DNA from: Candidatus Saccharibacteria bacterium oral taxon 488
GTDB taxonomy: Bacteria > Patescibacteriota > Saccharimonadia > Saccharimonadales > Saccharimonadaceae
Direction: 5' to 3'
Assembly (NCBI GenBank): GCA_010202465.1
Contig: CP047919.1
Location: 682,001-746,000, forward strand
DNA: 64,000 bases
The notes under the pieces were generated by a model that searched no databases, had not been told where the DNA came from, and saw only the letters and a list, made by a program, of their open reading frames with translations. A program made the position numbers and the translations under genes. Of this stretch, positions 55,216 through 64,000 are shown in pieces. How positions within the stretch are numbered: the stretch's first letter is position 1; each line of letters begins with the position of its first letter.

Positions 55216-56334
55216 TTATTCCCACCGAAATAGCTTGATCGCCGCAATGTAAACAACGAGAATCCACGCAGTTACGGCACCAAGTTGCGGTAGGACCTCG
55301 ATCAAACTGGCGTGCTCAGTCATGATCAAGCGAAATCCTTCCGTAATCGGGGTCATCGGGATGAACTGAGAAGCACCGCGTAACCATTCTGGGAACATGT
55401 AGAGCGGGAAAAATGCACCAGACAAGAACATCATCGGGAAGGACACGAGGTTGGTTAACGGTGCCGACTGGTTTTCATTCTTTGCCCAGCCACCAATTAA
55501 TAGACCTAGGCCCACCATCATAAAGGCCGCCAGCACCGCCATGAGAACGAAGAGCCCCCAATCGCCACGCATATTAAATTGGAATACGAATGTACCGACA
55601 ATCACCATCATGACGAGGCTCAACAGCGAGATGATGACATAATGAATCGCCATCGAGATAATCAGCTGACCCGAGGTAAATGGTGCCGCCCGTAGCCGAC
55701 GGTACGAGCCGCGCTGCTTTTCAGCCGGCATTTGATTAGCCAGGCCAAAGATACCCATGCTCATCAAGCTAAAGGCAAGCAGACCAGTGAAGGTATAGTC
55801 AAACGACTTCAACTGCTCATCGCCAACTGCTTTACCGGCGGCTTTAATTGGTGCTTCCGGCTGGCCCAGGTGCTTATTGATCTCATTAGCAACCTGACCC
55901 ATCACTGCCGTCAGCGCACTACCAGTCTGCTCCGATCCCTTGCCGTACAGCACATTGATCGTACCGGCTGGCTTGGCATTATTGCCCTCTCCCTTTACTT
56001 CGCCAAAACCACTCGGTAGTTCAATGATGCCGTTCAGCTCCGAGCGCTTGAGCTTCTCACGGGCATCGTCCATATCCTTGACATCTTTGATCTTGAGAAC
56101 CGAATCTTTAGCGTTTCCCTTGGCGCTATCGACAAAATTTTTCGCAAATTCTGTTTGTGAATTATTGATAATCGCCACATTAAAGCTGGTTGATTGATCC
56201 TTAAAGATTGAGCCAAATATAAACAAGAATAGCAACGGAAACAAGAAGGTAAAGAACAGCGACATTTTATCGCGGATGAAACGTTTTTGCTGAGCGCGTA
56301 CTTGCCCGAATACACCAGTCCAATATTTTTTCAT
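55216..56334 (-). CDS. ABC-2 type transporter permease
   Basis: The 372-residue protein has an N-terminal helix (about 20-42), a large external domain (about 45-175), five more helices and the ABC-2 pattern GLANQMPAEKQRGSYRRLRA with a conserved SFPMMFLSGAFFPLYM segment. It forms an exporter with the ATPase encoded 1 base upstream. Cargo could be a drug, lipid or wall intermediate. Confidence 0.9.
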   Translation of the reverse strand: MKKYWTGVFGQVRAQQKRFIRDKMSLFFTFLFPLLFLFIFGSIFKDQSTSFNVAIINNSQTEFAKNFVDSAKGNAKDSVLKIKDVKDMDDAREKLKRSELNGIIELPSGFGEVKGEGNNAKPAGTINVLYGKGSEQTGSALTAVMGQVANEINKHLGQPEAPIKAAGKAVGDEQLKSFDYTFTGLLAFSLMSMGIFGLANQMPAEKQRGSYRRLRAAPFTSGQLIISMAIHYVIISLLSLVMMVIVGTFVFQFNMRGDWGLFVLMAVLAAFMMVGLGLLIGGWAKNENQSAPLTNLVSFPMMFLSGAFFPLYMFPEWLRGASQFIPMTPITEGFRLIMTEHASLIEVLPQLGAVTAWILVVYIAAIKLFRWE

Positions 56335-56335
56335 A

Positions 56336-57100
56336 CTAATCCCGAATAGCCTTTCCTGTTAAGTCAATAAATACGTCCTCTAGGTTCGCTTGCTCGACAA
56401 CTTGCTTTTTCTTGAAACCGCGCGCCAGTAGTTGCTGGATCAGATTATGCGGCGTATCAATGGTGATGATTTTACCATTATCCATAATCGCCAAGCGGTC
56501 GCACAGCAGTTCAGCCTCGTCCATATAATGCGTCGTCAGCACGATGGTAATGCCTTCGTCGCGGATTTCTTTGATCAAATCCCAGAGATTGCGGCGCGCC
56601 TGCGGGTCCAGCCCAGTCGTCGGCTCATCGAGGAACAGCACTGTCGGATTGTTGACCAGCGTCGAAGCGATGGCGAAGCGCTGCTTTTGCCCGCCTGAGA
56701 GCTGCTCGACATAGCTTTTGGCTTTATCGGTCAATTGCACCTTGGCCAGCAGCGCGTCGGCGTCGACCGTTTGTCCGTACAGGCTGGCAAACATTTTCAA
56801 TTGTTCACGCAAGGTCAGCTTGTCGTAAAACGTTGTCGATTGTAGCTGGATGCCGATGATGGTTTTAATGTGCTTCGGCTGCTTGGCAACATCAATTCCG
56901 TCGATAGTCGCCGTACCGCCGTCAATCGGCCGGAGCGCCTCCAGCATCTCTAGCGTCGTCGTCTTGCCGGCGCCATTCGGCCCGAGGATGCCAAAGATCT
57001 CGCCTTTCTGGACCTCAAACGACACGCTATCGACGACATTCTTGCCATCGTAAGTCTTGACGAGTTGGTCAACTGTTATGATTGGTTCGGGTTGAGCCAT
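56336..57100 (-). CDS. ABC transporter ATP-binding protein
   Basis: The 254-residue protein has Walker A GPNGAGKTT, the signature LSGGQKQR, Walker B VLFLDEPTTGLDP and the H-loop LTTHYMDEAE. It energises the ABC-2 permease whose gene follows with a 1-base gap. Its transcript has a long leader: TATAAT near 57182 is about 80 bases before the ATG, with an AAAGGAG site 7 bases upstream. Confidence 0.96.
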   Translation of the reverse strand: MAQPEPIITVDQLVKTYDGKNVVDSVSFEVQKGEIFGILGPNGAGKTTTLEMLEALRPIDGGTATIDGIDVAKQPKHIKTIIGIQLQSTTFYDKLTLREQLKMFASLYGQTVDADALLAKVQLTDKAKSYVEQLSGGQKQRFAIASTLVNNPTVLFLDEPTTGLDPQARRNLWDLIKEIRDEGITIVLTTHYMDEAELLCDRLAIMDNGKIITIDTPHNLIQQLLARGFKKKQVVEQANLEDVFIDLTGKAIRD

Positions 57101-57256
57101 ACAAACTCCTTTCCGTGCTCTGTTTTAGCACCGCATACCTTAGCGATAGAATGACTCCCCGCCAGCCTATCTTTAGTTAGTCATTATAGCACTCTGCGTG
57201 GGGTATGCAACCCGAGAGGGCTAGCCAAACCGACACGATGCCATTATACTAACCAT

Positions 57257-57913
57257 ATGCCAAAGAAGCCCCAGCTCTCCATCACGCGGCCGCGCAGTCG
57301 CCTCAAGAAACGGTATGTGTTCGCGTTGGTGCTAGTACCGCTGACGGCTGTTTGTATCAGCCTCGGCGCGCTGTATTGGCCAAAAATTACTCATAAACTT
57401 CACTCGCTGAGGGTGGCCGGCAGTATTGATTCATCACGCGGCGAGGCGACATTCCCGCAAATTGATACCACAAATTTACATATGACTCGGCAAAAAATTA
57501 TTAGCCTCGCCAAAACCGAATTCGAAGCACAATCCGCCGGCACCAAGTTCAGCCAAGGCGTCCGTGAAGCGTGGTGCGCCGATTTTGTGAGCTGGATCAT
57601 GCAGCAGGCGGGCGCGCCGCTGAAAAATCCACATACTGGCGGCTGGCGCATCCCGGGAACGTTTACCTTACGCGAATATTACGAAGCGGCCGGTCGCTTC
57701 AAACCTGCTAATTCCGGCTATCAACCGCGTGCTGGTGACGTGGCAATTTACCGCAATTCACCGGTGTTTGGCGACCATACGAATATCGTCCTCAAAAATA
57801 ACGACGGCGTTCTAACCACTGTTGGCGGTAACGAGATGAACCGCATCCGCGTGTTCGTCAACCGCGATAAGCGCTACGATGGACTGCTGGGGTATGGCGT
57901 GCTAGCAGAGTAA
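57257..57913 (+). CDS. CHAP-domain peptidoglycan hydrolase, membrane-anchored
   Basis: The 218-residue protein has a signal anchor (about 24-44) and a CHAP domain with EAWCADFVSWIMQQAG (catalytic Cys), GDVAIYR, GDHTNIVLKN (His) and a closing GGNEMNRIRV motif. It should cut peptide bonds in peptidoglycan outside the membrane, for cell separation or host contact. The ATG lies 6 bases after a TATACT box (57245-57250). Confidence 0.9.
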   Translation: MPKKPQLSITRPRSRLKKRYVFALVLVPLTAVCISLGALYWPKITHKLHSLRVAGSIDSSRGEATFPQIDTTNLHMTRQKIISLAKTEFEAQSAGTKFSQGVREAWCADFVSWIMQQAGAPLKNPHTGGWRIPGTFTLREYYEAAGRFKPANSGYQPRAGDVAIYRNSPVFGDHTNIVLKNNDGVLTTVGGNEMNRIRVFVNRDKRYDGLLGYGVLAE

Positions 57914-57962
57914 GCCTCGCCCGTCTGATGCGGGATCGCCGCTGCCTAACCGAGTAGCCGCA

Positions 57963-58535
57963 TTACGCCGCGTGACTTGCCGCTAGCAAAAACGCCACCA
58001 GTGCGTCGGGCTGCTGCTCGGCCAGCCACGTTACGGAGTCAACGATAGCGTCCTTGTTTGTGCCACCATTTTTGAGCTCCTCAAGGAGGCGCTTGACTGT
58101 CCGCTGCGTCTGGCCATCATACCGATTGAGGCGCATTGCCTGAGTGACTTGCTTGACCTGCTCGTCGCTGAGAGCAACGTAAGGCGAGACCACTTCGTGC
58201 GCATGCTTGGGACTGCGCTTGGCGGCTTCGGCTTTGCGTTGGAGGTTTTCCAGGCCTTCAATGGTTGCCCGCATCAAGGCCTCGGCTTCGTCCATGCCGC
58301 GTTGATAGGCCTGGGTGAATTCCTCAGAATTATCCCCGCCCTCGGAAACGATCGCCGGCAAAAACTCGATCCGCATCACTCGGTGCATATAGGCATCGCC
58401 CATTTCCTCACCGGTCGCCATCACCTCACTCCACCAGGCAACGAACCGCGAATTCTCAGGATCGTGCAGCTCGCGCATAGCCGGTAGCTGCGCTAATTTA
58501 TCCTTAAAAAAGTGAATCAGTTTCTTGATGTCCAT
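57963..58535 (-). CDS. Hypothetical helical protein (190 aa)
   Basis: A soluble, all-alpha protein beginning MDIKKLIHFFKDKLAQLPAM with a charged middle (LENLQRKAEAAKRSPKHAHE) and a C-terminal AEQQPDALVAFLLA helix. No family is recognised. The ATG follows a TATAAT box (58544-58549) by 8 bases. It stands between the CHAP hydrolase and corA. Confidence 0.6.
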   Translation of the reverse strand: MDIKKLIHFFKDKLAQLPAMRELHDPENSRFVAWWSEVMATGEEMGDAYMHRVMRIEFLPAIVSEGGDNSEEFTQAYQRGMDEAEALMRATIEGLENLQRKAEAAKRSPKHAHEVVSPYVALSDEQVKQVTQAMRLNRYDGQTQRTVKRLLEELKNGGTNKDAIVDSVTWLAEQQPDALVAFLLAASHAA

Positions 58536-58595
58536 GTCGCTTTATTATACCCGAAAATAACGGCAAGCACAAGCGCTATCCCGCCCGAGGAATCT

Positions 58596-59504
58596 TTAAC
58601 GCCGCTTCAAAAAATAATAGCCAATCGCCAGCGCCGCTAGCGCGCTACCGCCAATAACCACCCAAAAGGTCACCGGGCTCTCCGCGGCCGGCAAGGGCAC
58701 ATTCATGCCATACAGCCCGGCCACCATGGTTGGAATAGTCAGCGCCACCGTGATCACTGTCAGCAACCGAATCGTCTCATTCAGTCGGGTATCCATCACC
58801 GCCCGGTAGCTATCACGCACATTGGTGATGGTTCGCAGCAGCGATTTACAACGGCTAATCACCTGCTCGAGGTCGATGGAAATATCTTCGACGTCATCCT
58901 TGTCGTCGTCCTTGAGTCGCAAGCTGCGATTGGCGATCAACCGCTCAATCGCCCAGTTCATCGGCAGCAAGGCATCCAGGTAGTCATTTAACTTGCGCTC
59001 ATACTCGGTCAAGGTGACGATATCGCGCGCCCGCAAGGTGTGAATATCGTCAGTCGCCGCCCGCATCTGACGATTGATCGTCGCCACCCGCCGCTGGTAT
59101 TGACTTGATACCGCCTCGATCATCGCCACCACCAGTTCAATCCGCCGCGACGTCCGCACCCGTGTCTTATCGATAAACGGCTGCCACAGCCGACCCAAGC
59201 TATCGCGCGACAATGTCACCACATACTCTTTGTGAATGCCAAACAAAATTGGCGTGGTAAAATCATTAAAATCATCATCCGTATCCGGTAGCCGGGCGAT
59301 TAAGTACGTCCACTCATCGTCAAACTCAATACGCGGTACCTCGTGCGGGTCGAGTGCGTCACTAATCATATCCTCATCCATCCCCAGCGTCAGCAGCTCG
59401 GACACCTCCTCTTCGGTTGGCCGCTCGCAGCGCAGCCAGCTGCCGCTACGCAGTGTCTGAATCGGTGCGATCGCCTCGCCTGTTGAATGCAGGTATTCTA
59501 TCAT
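58596..59504 (-). CDS. corA: CorA-family magnesium/cobalt transporter
   Basis: The 302-residue protein has the cytoplasmic funnel domain, a long helix and two C-terminal membrane helices with the LYGMNVPLP pore motif (GMN). It forms a pentameric Mg2+ channel. The ATG lies 6 bases after a TATACT box (59511-59516). Intact, in contrast to the second corA at 50.3-51.2 kb. Confidence 0.95.
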   Translation of the reverse strand: MIEYLHSTGEAIAPIQTLRSGSWLRCERPTEEEVSELLTLGMDEDMISDALDPHEVPRIEFDDEWTYLIARLPDTDDDFNDFTTPILFGIHKEYVVTLSRDSLGRLWQPFIDKTRVRTSRRIELVVAMIEAVSSQYQRRVATINRQMRAATDDIHTLRARDIVTLTEYERKLNDYLDALLPMNWAIERLIANRSLRLKDDDKDDVEDISIDLEQVISRCKSLLRTITNVRDSYRAVMDTRLNETIRLLTVITVALTIPTMVAGLYGMNVPLPAAESPVTFWVVIGGSALAALAIGYYFLKRR

Positions 59505-59576
59505 GTATTCAGTATAGCCTATTTGAGATATTTTGGTACCGGTTAGATGACAATAATCTTGCGGGGACCGTCATCA

Positions 59577-59614
59577 AAAACCACCAGCCGAGCTGCTATC
59601 CGACTGGTGGTTTT
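59577..59614 (-). terminator. Terminator of the arginine deiminase operon
   Basis: AAAACCACCAG...CTGGTGGTTTT arms around a 16-base loop with flanking T-runs, 22 bases past the arcC stop; it also suits the plus strand. Confidence 0.88.
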
Positions 59615-59635
59615 GAGTGTTTATTTATATGAGAG

Positions 59636-60589
59636 CTAACTCTTGATGCGCGTACCAGCAGCACCGTTGATAGCGTCAGCAGTTTTTTCCAGCGAGGTAA
59701 TGATCGCCGTACGCCCCGAAGCGCCGGCCACAAAACTCAGTGCCGCTTGGATTTTCGGTAGCATTGAACCAGCCGCAAATTGCCCAGCATCAATATGCTG
59801 CTGCAGCTCCTCGGCTGATACTTCACCAAGCGCCTGCTCCGTTGGCTGACCAAAATTGACCTTAGCTGCGTCAACCGACGTCAGGATTAGCAGTGTGTCC
59901 GCTCCGAGTGTGTCCGCCAGCTTGGCAGCTCCAAAATCCTTGTCGATCACCGCCGCTACACCGCTCAATTGGCCCGATGCATCACGCAGCACCGGAATAC
60001 CGCCGCCGCCAGTCGAGACCACCAGTACGCCGGCGTCAACCAGCGCCTTGATGACGGGAGCCTCAACAATTTCCTGAGGCTTTGGTGATGGCACAACGCG
60101 CCGCCAGCCACGACCCGAGTCCTCGCGCACCGTATAACCGCGCTCGGCCTGTACCTTCTTGGCCTCTTCTTCTGAGTAGAATGGCCCGATCGGCTTGGTC
60201 GGATTTTGAAATGCCGGATCAGCCTGATCAACCACCGTCTGGGTAACGATGCTCACTGCATACTTATCATGCACACCGCGAGTTGCCAGTGCATCGTGGA
60301 TCGCTTGCTGCAGCCAAAAACCAATGAGGCCCTGGCTCATCGCACCAGAATCCTCCAACGGTAAGCTCGGCACCGCCTCAGTGTTAATTGCTTCCTCGTG
60401 TAGGACAATGTTGCCGACCTGCGGGCCATTGCCGTGGACAATGGCTACGCGGTGGCCAGCTTGAATCAGCGGCAGGAGCTGGGCGATTGTCTCGTCAGCC
60501 ACTCGCTGCTGTGCTTGGGACGAGGCCTCGCCCTGCTTTTGCAGGGCGTTACCTCCCAGTGCGACGACAATGGTTCGCTGCTGATTCAT
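59636..60589 (-). CDS. arcC: Carbamate kinase ArcC
   Basis: ArcC makes ATP from carbamoyl phosphate, the energy-yielding step of arginine catabolism. The 317-residue protein begins IVVALGGNALQKQGE and has the family's HGNGPQVGN, RRVVPSPKPQ and STGGGGIPV motifs. It overlaps the stop of the antiporter gene by 1 base. A terminator follows. Confidence 0.97.
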   Translation of the reverse strand: MNQQRTIVVALGGNALQKQGEASSQAQQRVADETIAQLLPLIQAGHRVAIVHGNGPQVGNIVLHEEAINTEAVPSLPLEDSGAMSQGLIGFWLQQAIHDALATRGVHDKYAVSIVTQTVVDQADPAFQNPTKPIGPFYSEEEAKKVQAERGYTVREDSGRGWRRVVPSPKPQEIVEAPVIKALVDAGVLVVSTGGGGIPVLRDASGQLSGVAAVIDKDFGAAKLADTLGADTLLILTSVDAAKVNFGQPTEQALGEVSAEELQQHIDAGQFAAGSMLPKIQAALSFVAGASGRTAIITSLEKTADAINGAAGTRIKS

Positions 60590-62142
60590 TAGGCGATGGC
60601 TCCGTATACCATGATAGCTACGAGGCTAATTATCGCAAAGACCACCATGATTGGCATTGAGCGCTTCAACCATGCACGGTACGACACGCCGGCTAGGGCC
60701 AGACCGCCCATCAACGAAGCGATGGTTGGGGCCATCATATTCAACAGACCCGATGCTGTTGCAAATGCGACAACGATGATCTCCTTGCTGGAGCCGACTA
60801 GGTCAGCCACCGGCGCGATAACTGGCATAGTCGCTGCCGCTAGACCTGATGACGACGGAATGATAAAGCTCATCGGCAAGTAGAAGATGTAGGCGAGAAC
60901 ACCGACGAAACTACCCGCGCCCTTCAGTGCAGATTCACCCCAGCTAATGATCGTGTCTTGGATCGCACCATTCTGCATCACCACGCCGACACCGGCTGCC
61001 ACCGCAATGATCAGTGCCACACTCAGTAGATCGGCTGTACCTTTGAGGAAGGTGTCAACAACGAAGACTTCTTCTTTCTTGAATTGGCGATAATAGATCG
61101 CTGCGATGACTAAGGTTGACAACAGGAACAGGGTCGAGATTTCGTTGAAGTACCACTCACCAAATGGCAAGACATGATCAAGACCCAAGATAGCACCAAC
61201 GACCGGTAGCTCTGCAAACCATTTATGGATATCGGCGAACAGCGTGATCCCCCAGTTGCCCCACGGGATCAGCGAGATGATCATCAATAGGAAGGTGACG
61301 CCAAAGACCGCCATCACTGCTTTACGCGGACCGGTAAACTCTGGCACGTTGCTCATATCAAGTGCGGTGGTGGCTGGCTTATACCGAACATCGTCTTTAT
61401 ACTTACCAGCTTTTACCTTTGAGGCATATCGCATAGTGAACACGATAGCCGCGACCAAACAGAGCAGCAAAATTATTGATTGGAGGCCCAACACATTACC
61501 GAGCGGCACGTCAGCCGACTTGGCAGCAATACCAGTCGAAAATGGATTCAAGGTCGAGCCAAGCACACCAACACCACCACCGAGCACGATCACCATCACC
61601 GCGGTCATAGCGTTGTAGCCAGCCGCCATCATGATCGGCACCACCAGCGCATAAAAGGCCACCGCCTCTTCCTGCATGCCGTAGGTGGTACCACCGATAG
61701 CGAAGAACGTCATGAGAATTGGGATAAGCCATTTCTCCTTGCCCTTCATCTTGCGTAGCATGGCACCGAGCGTCGCATCCAGCGCACCAGTTTTCATCGT
61801 CACCCCGAGGAAGCCGCCGAGGATCAACACAAAGACGATGACGTCGAGCTTCTCACTCATGCCCTTGATCGGCGCAAGTGCTGCATCCCACAAACCCTGG
61901 CGGGAGTCGGTGGTTGTCTCGGTGCCGTCATCGGCTTTTTTAGTAGTGACTTTATCAGTCTGTTTATACGTACCAGCGATGCGCACTGTCTTTTCCGCAT
62001 CATTTGGATCTGGTTTTGTGTTGTACACACCAGACGGGATAATCCACGTCAGGACTGCCATCAAGGCAATCACCACAAACAGCACGGTAAAGGCTGAGGG
62101 CGAGCGCAGCTTTTTCTTAATTTTTTTCATTTTTTCTACCAT
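60589..62142 (-). CDS. YfcC-family arginine/ornithine antiporter (ArcD-type role)
   Basis: The 517-residue protein has about 12 helices, a basic N-terminus and the YfcC/DcuC-type PSGVYNT, GGFLGVTMKTGALDATLG and MSFIIPSSSGLAAATMPV motifs. In arc operons this family exchanges arginine for ornithine in place of ArcD. It lies between arcB (34-base gap) and arcC. Confidence 0.92.
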   Translation of the reverse strand: MVEKMKKIKKKLRSPSAFTVLFVVIALMAVLTWIIPSGVYNTKPDPNDAEKTVRIAGTYKQTDKVTTKKADDGTETTTDSRQGLWDAALAPIKGMSEKLDVIVFVLILGGFLGVTMKTGALDATLGAMLRKMKGKEKWLIPILMTFFAIGGTTYGMQEEAVAFYALVVPIMMAAGYNAMTAVMVIVLGGGVGVLGSTLNPFSTGIAAKSADVPLGNVLGLQSIILLLCLVAAIVFTMRYASKVKAGKYKDDVRYKPATTALDMSNVPEFTGPRKAVMAVFGVTFLLMIISLIPWGNWGITLFADIHKWFAELPVVGAILGLDHVLPFGEWYFNEISTLFLLSTLVIAAIYYRQFKKEEVFVVDTFLKGTADLLSVALIIAVAAGVGVVMQNGAIQDTIISWGESALKGAGSFVGVLAYIFYLPMSFIIPSSSGLAAATMPVIAPVADLVGSSKEIIVVAFATASGLLNMMAPTIASLMGGLALAGVSYRAWLKRSMPIMVVFAIISLVAIMVYGAIA

Positions 62143-62176
62143 GTCCGGAGCCTCCTTTACTCCTGTATTACGACAT

Positions 62177-63166
62177 CTACAGCGTCAAAGCGATAACCGC
62201 CTTGATGGTATGCATACGATTTTCCGCCTGGTCAAAGACAATCGAATTTGGTGAGCGGAAGACGCCATCCGTCACCTCCATTGACTCCAGTCCGAAGTCG
62301 TCCCTGATGTGCTGACCGGTCGTGGTCAATGCATCATGAAAGGCCGGCAGGCAGTGCATGAACTTGACCTCAGGATTGCCGGTGAGGTTCAGCATGTCAC
62401 GATTAACCTGGAAGTGACGCAGCTGATTGATGCGCTCAGCGAACTTATCCTCTTCGCCCATCGACACCCAAACATCGGTGTAAATGACATCGGCACCGCG
62501 CAGGGCTTCCTCAAAATTATCAGTGATAGTAATCCGCCCGTGGTTCTGGTGCGCCAGCTCATGCGCGTGATGGACGAGGCCCTCCTCGGGGAACAACTCA
62601 CGCGGTGCCAAGATCCGAAAGTCCAGCCCCATGATGGCCGAGCCGAGCAGCAAACTATTAGCCATGTTGTTGCGGCCATCGCCGACAAACACCAGCTTGA
62701 CGCCGTGCAGCCGACCGAGGTGCTCCTCGATAGTCATAAAGTCGGCTAGAATCTGCGTTGGATGGAACTTATCAGTCAATCCATTCCATACTGGCACGCC
62801 GGCGTGCTTCGCTAGATCCTCCACAGTCTTGTGTGCAAAACCGCGAAACTCAATACCGTCAAACATTCGGCCCAGCACCTTGGCGGTGTCCTCGACCGTC
62901 TCTTTCTTGCCAAGCTGAATATCGTCCTTGCCAAGATATTCCGGCGCGATACCGAGGTCGTTAGCCGCCACCGTAAAGGCGCAGCGCGTCCTGGTCGAGG
63001 TCTTCTCAAACAATAACGCAATATTCTTGCCCTCATGAATCCGATGCGGCGTACCAGCATACTTCATCCGCTTATACTCATTTGCCGTCGTTAGTAGCAA
63101 CCGAATGTCACCCGCGGTAAAATCACCCAGCGTCAAAAATGATCGCCCTTTCAAACTTTGTGCCAT
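62177..63166 (-). CDS. arcB: Ornithine carbamoyltransferase (catabolic) ArcB
   Basis: The 329-residue protein has the carbamoyl phosphate site [27 protein letters not shown] and HCLPAFHD, which define OTCases. In this operon it runs catabolically: citrulline plus phosphate to ornithine plus carbamoyl phosphate. It overlaps the arcA stop by 1 base. Confidence 0.97.
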   Translation of the reverse strand: MAQSLKGRSFLTLGDFTAGDIRLLLTTANEYKRMKYAGTPHRIHEGKNIALLFEKTSTRTRCAFTVAANDLGIAPEYLGKDDIQLGKKETVEDTAKVLGRMFDGIEFRGFAHKTVEDLAKHAGVPVWNGLTDKFHPTQILADFMTIEEHLGRLHGVKLVFVGDGRNNMANSLLLGSAIMGLDFRILAPRELFPEEGLVHHAHELAHQNHGRITITDNFEEALRGADVIYTDVWVSMGEEDKFAERINQLRHFQVNRDMLNLTGNPEVKFMHCLPAFHDALTTTGQHIRDDFGLESMEVTDGVFRSPNSIVFDQAENRMHTIKAVIALTL

Positions 63167-64000
63167 TATACATCCTCCCGTACTAGCGGCATGCTCATAC
63201 AGCGTGGGCCACCACGGCCGCGGCCAAGCTCAGCACCGCTGACTTCTATAACTTCAACGCCGTGCTCGCGCAGTTTTTGGTTGGTGACGTAGTTGCGGTC
63301 ATACGTCACCACTACGCCCGGCGCAATTGCCAAGGTGTTTGAGCCGTCGTTCCACTGCTCACGGGCTGCTGCGATCGGATCACCGCCGCCACATTCGATC
63401 AAGGTAACGCTCGGCAGCCCCAAGGCCACCCGCAAGACATGCTCGAGATCCGTCTCGTGCGTAATGCGCGGGAACGGTTGGCCCTCAACCTTTTCCAATA
63501 CGAAACAATTCATCTTGCCGCCGCGGTCGCGGATTTCTGGATGAATAGTAAACTTGTCCCGATCAATCATGGTAAACACCGTGTCCAGGTGCATGAAAGC
63601 GTGTGACTTTGGAATCTCCATGGCAACGACTTTCTTAAAGCCAGAGCCAGCAAACAGCTTGGTTGCCATCTTTTCAATCGCCTCAGCCGTGGTGCGCTCC
63701 GATACGCCGATGGCCATCACTTCACTGCTCAACACTAGCTCATCGCCACCTTCGATCGAGAATTTTTCATGGCGATCATACCACACCGGCACATTCTTAT
63801 TAGCAAACCGTGGATGATGATCAATGATGTAGCGCATGAATAGCGACTCACGACGACGCGCCGGCCAGTGCATCTTGTTGATCGTCAGACCATGACCAAT
63901 GGTTGCAGCCGGGTCACGCGTAAAGTACAGGTTTGGCATCGGATCGAGATAGAATGGATAATGATTTTTCTCAATCATATTATGCAATTGCTGGTGCTGG
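63166..64000 (-). CDS. arcA: Arginine deiminase ArcA, 5' end outside window
   Basis: The visible 278 codons cover the main catalytic domain: [38 protein letters not shown] (Glu/His/Asp set) and the C-terminal nucleophile region [14 protein letters not shown] with the catalytic Cys. ADI converts arginine to citrulline and ammonia. It is the first known gene of the arc operon here; the frame is open to base 64000. Confidence 0.97.
   Translation of the reverse strand, partial: QHQQLHNMIEKNHYPFYLDPMPNLYFTRDPAATIGHGLTINKMHWPARRRESLFMRYIIDHHPRFANKNVPVWYDRHEKFSIEGGDELVLSSEVMAIGVSERTTAEAIEKMATKLFAGSGFKKVVAMEIPKSHAFMHLDTVFTMIDRDKFTIHPEIRDRGGKMNCFVLEKVEGQPFPRITHETDLEHVLRVALGLPSVTLIECGGGDPIAAAREQWNDGSNTLAIAPGVVVTYDRNYVTNQKLREHGVEVIEVSGAELGRGRGGPRCMSMPLVREDV

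Noticed and set aside
57121-57160. TTTTAGCACCGC near the ABC ATPase as a CIRCE half-site
   Set aside because: There is no matching second arm at the 9-base spacing.

Overview
The window looks like a chromosome segment of a host-dependent Saccharibacteria (TM7) bacterium. This is inferred from gene content, since no rRNA lies in the window. The clues are an arginine deiminase operon of the order arcA-arcB-YfcC antiporter-arcC (60-64 kb), a class I (archaeal/spirochaete-type) lysyl-tRNA synthetase, compact gene packing, a competence gene (comEC) with a pilin-like gene, a short HrcA, and many lineage-restricted small or membrane proteins. The genetic code reads as standard. Most genes lie on the minus strand.

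Layout. 0-8 kb: the 5' part of a class A penicillin-binding protein, ruvC, a large lamin-tail/cysteine-repeat surface protein, yebC, two small genes (one decayed) and comEC. 8-11.4 kb: tRNA-Lys, two membrane proteins, a RimK-like ATP-grasp ligase coupled to a retropepsin-like protease, and a decayed ATP-grasp gene. 11.4-17.5 kb: heat-shock region with dnaJ, dnaK, grpE, an unreported-looking 49-codon membrane peptide and hrcA, carrying four CIRCE operators. 17.5-22 kb: LssY_C membrane protein, guanylate kinase, a disordered protein, a 5'-nucleotidase and the 3' half of lepA. 22-29.8 kb: an accessory island sitting inside lepA. 29.8-34.9 kb: murJ, ftsH, tilS and an SGNH hydrolase. 35-42.4 kb: three tRNAs, all with CAU anticodons, alternating with small orphan or broken genes, an ATP-cone protein, a flavin oxidoreductase without its redox cysteines and a FtsB-like protein. 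42.4-49.9 kb: murC, recA-2H phosphoesterase-recX, a pilin, a PH-domain protein, a CBS protein and a DsbA-like protein. 50-59.5 kb: a broken corA, a DHA2 exporter, class I lysS, a transglutaminase-like protein, an ABC-2 exporter, a CHAP hydrolase and an intact corA. 59.6-64 kb: the arginine deiminase operon, cut by the window end.

The main unusual features are these. (1) lepA (EF4) is split into halves about 6.7 kb apart. Two extra lepA fragments lie in between, which points to repeated recombination at one spot. (2) The lepA 5' half carries a 93-bp near-palindrome read in frame as 31 extra codons in the GTPase domain. (3) About twenty transcription units have a TATAAT-like -10 box ending only 6-9 bases before the start codon, so leaderless mRNA appears to be the default for first genes, while downstream genes use Shine-Dalgarno sites or overlapping stop/start codons. 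(4) Frameshifts, mostly at short homopolymers, collect in accessory genes; these are either real decay or assembly errors.

The genes fit an epibiont that makes and remodels its own wall (PBP, MurC, MurJ, CHAP hydrolase), takes up DNA (ComEC, pilin, RecA), obtains ATP from host arginine (ArcABC plus antiporter), and displays variable surface proteins.
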